From Aggregatibacter segnis (GTDB lineage Bacteria; Pseudomonadota; Gammaproteobacteria; Enterobacterales; Pasteurellaceae), in contig NZ_NRCW01000004.1 of NCBI RefSeq assembly GCF_003130075.1, positions 62,001 to 126,000 on the forward strand: a stretch of DNA of 64,000 nucleotides, written 5' to 3'. Made by a program: the position numbers and the translations under genes. Below the pieces are notes generated by a model, which was not told the origin of the DNA, searched no databases, and saw only the letters and a program-made list of their open reading frames with translations. Shown piece after piece: positions 59,725-64,000 of this stretch (positions are counted from its first letter, which is position 1; each line of letters begins with the position of its first letter).

Positions 59725-61173
59725 ATGTTAAAACAAGTCACCGAGTCTTTATTAACCCGCAGTCATTTGGCGTTATCCGATTTATCCAACATATTTGATA
59801 CGTTAGCGCAACGCAACGTGGATTATGGCGATTTATATTTTCAGCTGAGTCAGGATGAAAACTGGGTATTAGAAGACGGGATTATTAAAGAAGGCGGATT
59901 TCATATTGATCGCGGCGTGGGCGTGCGTGCGGTAAGCGGTGAGAAAACCGGTTTTGCCTATTCTGACCAAATTAATCTAGCCAATTTGCAACAATGTGCT
60001 CAAGCGGTGCGTGGCATTGCACAACCTTCCCAATGTAATTTTATTCTGCCGGTGAGATTTAACCCTGTGGACGCGCCTTTGCGTTATCAATCCATTAATC
60101 CGTTATACAGTTTAAGCCAAGAGCAAAAAATTGAATTATTGCGTTTAGTGGATAGAACGGCTCGTGCGGAAGACCCGCGAGTGGTGCAGGTGAATGCCGG
60201 ATTGAGCATGGTGTATGAAGAAATGCTAGTCGCGGCCACAGATGGCACCTTGGCGGCTGATATTCGTCCACTCATTCGTTTATCGGTTTCCGTGTTGGTG
60301 GAGCAAGACGGTAAGCGCGAACGTGGTAGTGCGGGGGCCGGCGGTCGTTTTGGCTTGGAATGGTTCTTTGAAAACTATAAAGGCGAGCAAAGAGCGGTCT
60401 ATTTTGCGAAAGAATCGGTGCGTCAAGCATTAGTGAATTTAGGCGCGGTAGCGGCACCGGCAGGATTAATGCCGGTGGTGTTGGGCGCAGGTTGGCCGGG
60501 TGTATTATTACACGAAGCGGTAGGGCATGGCTTGGAAGGCGATTTTAATCGTAAAGAAAGCTCCTTATTTACCGGCAAAATCGGTGAATTAGTCACATCG
60601 CCTTTATGCACGATCGTGGATGACGGCACTTTAATGGATCGCCGTGGCTCGGTCACCGTGGATGATGAGGGCGTACCCGGTCAATATAACGTATTAATTA
60701 AAGACGGTATTTTACAAAAATACATGCAAGATAAAATGAATGCTCGCTTGATGGGCGTGCAACCGACAGGCAACGGACGTCGTGAATCCTATGCGCATTT
60801 GCCAATGCCTCGTATGACCAATACTTATATGCTGGCGGGCAAAGATAAATTTGAGGATTTAGTGGCGTCCGTAGAACACGGCATTTTTGCGCCGCACTTT
60901 GGTGGTGGCCAAGTGGATATTACCTCCGGCAAATTCGTATTCTCTACTTCAGAGGCTTATTTGATCGAAAAAGGCAAAATCACCAAGCCGGTGAAAGGCG
61001 CGACCTTAATCGGCAGCGGCATTGAAGTGATGCAAAATGTGTCCATGGTTGCCGATGAAGTAGAATTGGATCATGGTGTAGGCACTTGCGGTAAAGAAGG
61101 ACAAAGCGTGCCGGTGGGCGTAGGGCAACCGGCATTGAAAATCGATCAGATTACAGTAGGCGGAACGAATTAA
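59725..61173 (+). CDS. tldD: Metalloprotease TldD
   Basis: Zinc protease subunit (482 aa) that acts with TldE/PmbA on peptides such as microcin B17 and CcdA. The zinc motif [15 protein letters not shown] near residue 262, N-terminal [20 protein letters not shown], and C-terminal [17 protein letters not shown] are typical. No clear ribosome site precedes the ATG at 59725, but length and N-terminus fit. Confidence 0.95.
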   Translation: MLKQVTESLLTRSHLALSDLSNIFDTLAQRNVDYGDLYFQLSQDENWVLEDGIIKEGGFHIDRGVGVRAVSGEKTGFAYSDQINLANLQQCAQAVRGIAQPSQCNFILPVRFNPVDAPLRYQSINPLYSLSQEQKIELLRLVDRTARAEDPRVVQVNAGLSMVYEEMLVAATDGTLAADIRPLIRLSVSVLVEQDGKRERGSAGAGGRFGLEWFFENYKGEQRAVYFAKESVRQALVNLGAVAAPAGLMPVVLGAGWPGVLLHEAVGHGLEGDFNRKESSLFTGKIGELVTSPLCTIVDDGTLMDRRGSVTVDDEGVPGQYNVLIKDGILQKYMQDKMNARLMGVQPTGNGRRESYAHLPMPRMTNTYMLAGKDKFEDLVASVEHGIFAPHFGGGQVDITSGKFVFSTSEAYLIEKGKITKPVKGATLIGSGIEVMQNVSMVADEVELDHGVGTCGKEGQSVPVGVGQPALKIDQITVGGTN

Positions 61174-61222
61174 TGATGGTAAACGACAGCGTCAATTTTA
61201 AAGTTAATCAGGGGAGCATCTA

Positions 61223-64000
61223 ATGCAAGGCAAAATAAAATTTTTAGTGCTTGGTGCACTCGCGTTAGCCGTAGCAGCCGGTGGTAGTTATTGGTATCAG
61301 CAACAAAAGGGAAATGAGCGCAATGCGGTTCATGTGAAATTTAACCCTATTGAGCCGACCTATTATGGTGAAGAAGGCGCATCAAATACTATTTATCCGC
61401 TGAATATCGAATTTAACGGAGCAGCCGCACCGATTGATAAATTGAAAACTGAAATCACGCAAGGCATTAAAATGGAACCTAGCCTTGAGGGGAAATGGGT
61501 TTGGGCGAGTGATAATTTATTGAGTTTTACCCCTGCACAAGATTGGCCAACAGGGCAAGAATATAAAATTACGTTAGATAAAACGGTATTAAACCCAGGG
61601 TTAACCTATGCGAAATCGGTCACGATGCCGCATTCTGTGAAAACCCAGCCTTTTAGTGTTGTCGACTCCGATGTGGACTTTTATCAGGATCCAAATGTCT
61701 TTCATGTTCGTCATGCATTAACGCATTTGGTGTTTTCTAATCCGGTTGATCCGAAAGCTTTAGAAAGTGCGGTTGAAGTAAATTTAGTTCGCAAAAATCA
61801 GGATCAATCGCTCAATTTGATTAATCCGTTGAAATTTAAGATTCGTTATTCCGACAATAAATTGGAAGCATGGATCAGCTCGGATGACCTGTCTTTATCG
61901 ACTCAACCGAATCAATTTGTGCAAACCAAAATTAGCCAAACGTTGCGGGCGAAGACCGGTGTGAATACCTTAGAAAAAGACATCACCAAACTCGTGCCGG
62001 TGCCGACGAAATATAGTCTGCAAAACGAGGATAATAGTTTTAGGGTGATTAACAATCAGCAAAATGAAGCAGAGCAAGTTTTAACCTTTAATTTCAATTA
62101 CGGTGTGAAAGGTAAAGACATTGCTGAGAATCTTATTGCGATCTTATTACCGGCATTACCGGAAGGACAAAGTTGGGAATCGGAAAAATTAACGGAAGCG
62201 GCGGTGAGACGTGGTGAACGCGTCCAGCCGGAATTAATTCCAAGCGAGCATCCTTACTCAGCGCAACAATCTTTCCGTTTTGATATTCCGGAAGGGCGTT
62301 GCCTCTATTTGCAACTGAATAATAAATTCACTGCCTTGGGCGGTTATCAACTGAAAAAACCGATTGGCAGCTTAGAATGTGCACCGAATTATCCGACCTA
62401 TGTCGGCTTTGTGGGAAAAGGTTCTTTATTGTCTCAATATGGCGACGGCAAATTAACCCTTGCTGTACGCAATGCTGACAGTGTGCAACTGGATATTGGC
62501 CGCGTACAGGCTGAGCAACTTCGTCATGTGGCAAATTTAAATAGCAACAGCTTCCAAAAACCGGATTTAGGTAATTTGAAATTTGACGATATTGCGACGT
62601 TTAAAACGGAAACCCTTACTGTTGCTAACGATAATCCACGTAAATCGGATTATCTCAGTGTGGATTTATCGCAAAAAGGCTTGCCAAAACAAGGGATCTT
62701 CTGGGTAAAAGCAAGTGCGGTGACTTCTGGCAGTGAATCTGACGGCGATAATTTAAAAGATAGCAAAGATGAAGATGGCTACTATTATTGGGATTCCGAT
62801 CCGAATTCGCAAACCAGTGATTACCGTTTAATCGTGTTAACGGATTTGGGCATTATTGCGAAAAAAGCTGCGGATGGTACGCAATCTGTTTTCGTGCAAT
62901 CTATTGCCAGTGGGGCACCGGTGTCGAATGCGTTAGTGAAAGTGATTTCCCGCAATAACACAGTGATTGCCAGTCAATTTACCAACAAACTCGGGGTGGC
63001 TCAGCTTCCATCTTTAGGAAACTTCAAGCAAGAACTTGAGCCGGTTATGTATTTAGTCACACGCGGGCAGGATCAGTCTTTCTTACCTATTGATAAATCA
63101 GACCGCACTTTAGATTTCTCCCGTTTTGATATTCGTGGCCAAGAAATTTCGCCGGAACAAAACGCCATTAAGACCTTCTTGTTTAATGATCGAGGTATTT
63201 ATCGTCCGGGTGAGTCCGTGTATATCGGCATGATCAGCAAGGCGTTGGATTGGAAAAAATCCTTAGCCAATGTGCCACTCACTTTAGAAATCACGTCACC
63301 GTCCGGTAAAACCCAATGGCAAAAAACGATCCGTGTGAGTGAAAGTGGTTTTAATGATTTGACGTATCCGTTGTCGGAAAATGCAGAAACCGGTGAATGG
63401 ACGGCACATATTTCTATTGCTCAACAACAAGAACAAATTGATGTTGGTTCTATGACGTTCCAAGTGCAGGAATTTGAACCGGATACGTTAAAAATCAATA
63501 CGATGTTTAATCGTAGCCAACAAGCCGGTTGGGTTTCGCCACAGGATTTAAAGGCGACCATCCATTTAACGAATTTATTTGGTACGCCGGCGCAAAAACG
63601 CCGAGTGAGTGCAAACATCATGTTGCATTCTCTCTTCCCGAGTTTTCCTGAATATAAGAACTATCAGTTCTATGATAATCAACGCAATAAAAATGCGATT
63701 TTGTTGGAAACTGAATTACAGGATCAAACCACGGATAATAACGGTGATGCCGTTTTTGCCTTGAATTTAGCGGAAGAAGCGGAAAATACCGTACAGATGT
63801 TGTATTTCACGGCGGACGGCTATGAAAATAACAGCGGTCGTGGCGTATCTAAAGTGCAATCGGTGTTGGTTTCTGCGCAACCTTGGTTAGTGGGCTACAG
63901 CAGTGCGCAAGACTTGAATTATTTGAGAGAAAACGCTGCCAGCCAAATCAATTTAATCGCAATTAATCCGAGCCTGCAAAAGATTTCCGTACAAGGGTTA
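61223..64000 (+). CDS. yfhM: Alpha-2-macroglobulin family protein (3' end outside window)
   Basis: Large periplasmic protein of the bacterial alpha-2-macroglobulin (YfhM) family; relatives trap proteases and partner peptidoglycan synthase PbpC. AGGGGAGC precedes the ATG. The N-terminus has one hydrophobic segment (KFLVLGALALAVAAG) without a lipobox cysteine, suggesting an uncleaved anchor. MG domains follow, with the family hallmark FNDRGIYRPGESVYIG near residue 655. The frame is open for 926 codons to the window edge; any thioester motif would lie beyond. Confidence 0.92.
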   Translation, partial: MQGKIKFLVLGALALAVAAGGSYWYQQQKGNERNAVHVKFNPIEPTYYGEEGASNTIYPLNIEFNGAAAPIDKLKTEITQGIKMEPSLEGKWVWASDNLLSFTPAQDWPTGQEYKITLDKTVLNPGLTYAKSVTMPHSVKTQPFSVVDSDVDFYQDPNVFHVRHALTHLVFSNPVDPKALESAVEVNLVRKNQDQSLNLINPLKFKIRYSDNKLEAWISSDDLSLSTQPNQFVQTKISQTLRAKTGVNTLEKDITKLVPVPTKYSLQNEDNSFRVINNQQNEAEQVLTFNFNYGVKGKDIAENLIAILLPALPEGQSWESEKLTEAAVRRGERVQPELIPSEHPYSAQQSFRFDIPEGRCLYLQLNNKFTALGGYQLKKPIGSLECAPNYPTYVGFVGKGSLLSQYGDGKLTLAVRNADSVQLDIGRVQAEQLRHVANLNSNSFQKPDLGNLKFDDIATFKTETLTVANDNPRKSDYLSVDLSQKGLPKQGIFWVKASAVTSGSESDGDNLKDSKDEDGYYYWDSDPNSQTSDYRLIVLTDLGIIAKKAADGTQSVFVQSIASGAPVSNALVKVISRNNTVIASQFTNKLGVAQLPSLGNFKQELEPVMYLVTRGQDQSFLPIDKSDRTLDFSRFDIRGQEISPEQNAIKTFLFNDRGIYRPGESVYIGMISKALDWKKSLANVPLTLEITSPSGKTQWQKTIRVSESGFNDLTYPLSENAETGEWTAHISIAQQQEQIDVGSMTFQVQEFEPDTLKINTMFNRSQQAGWVSPQDLKATIHLTNLFGTPAQKRRVSANIMLHSLFPSFPEYKNYQFYDNQRNKNAILLETELQDQTTDNNGDAVFALNLAEEAENTVQMLYFTADGYENNSGRGVSKVQSVLVSAQPWLVGYSSAQDLNYLRENAASQINLIAINPSLQKISVQGL

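Overview
The window is chromosomal DNA of a Pasteurellaceae bacterium. The 9-mer AAGTGCGGT, the Haemophilus-type DNA uptake signal sequence (USS), recurs on both strands, in genes and as inverted pairs forming hairpins after genes. Gene content and order (slt-yci, mgl-gal, isc, grpE/nadK/recN) follow Haemophilus influenzae blocks, and the proteins look closest to Aggregatibacter/Haemophilus. The species call is an inference from memory, not a search. I saw no rRNA, tRNA, CRISPR array, prophage or intact insertion sequence.

Layout. 1-8.6 kb: lytic transglycosylase slt (cut by the left edge), the yciC-yciB-yciA-yciI operon, ompW with an FNR-like promoter, recN behind LexA boxes, nadK and grpE. 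8.7-15.2 kb: two tandem paralogous TonB-dependent haemoglobin(-haptoglobin)-type receptors with duplicated leaders and terminators. 15.3-20.8 kb: mnmC, fabB and the hybrid kinase arcB. 20.8-29.3 kb: a galactose regulon with the MglBAC importer, the repressor GalS and the Leloir enzymes GalT-GalK-GalM; near-identical GalS operators and CRP-like sites sit before mglB and galT. 29.5-37.8 kb: corC, lnt, infA, pepB, ndk, apbC (mrp) and metG. 37.9-43.7 kb: the complete isc operon iscR-S-U-A-hscB-hscA-fdx-iscX. 43.7-53 kb: trmJ, suhB, yedE, a DUF484 gene, purA, cmoB, putP and rng.

53.1-58.2 kb is a disturbed accessory patch. It holds a WYL-domain regulator, an orphan gene fragment, a sirtuin lacking the zinc cysteines, a luciferase-like monooxygenase, glpE, and a RhuM-Fic protein. 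A diverged direct repeat of about 290 bp (sirtuin 3' end plus rhuM 3' end) flanks the monooxygenase-glpE segment. That segment has a truncated gene at each end: the start of an ABC-F ATPase fused in frame to the rhuM tail, and the tail of an EamA/RarD transporter. I read this as a piece of another locus inserted between sirtuin and rhuM by recombination after DNA uptake. The window ends with modD, a small unknown protein, tldD, and an alpha-2-macroglobulin family gene cut by the right edge.

Working together: the mgl/gal genes carry galactose from uptake to glucose-1-phosphate; the isc genes assemble Fe-S clusters under IscR; MnmC and CmoB complete wobble-uridine modifications and TrmJ methylates position 32 of tRNA; the haem receptors probably respond to iron through Fur and possibly to CRP/FNR.
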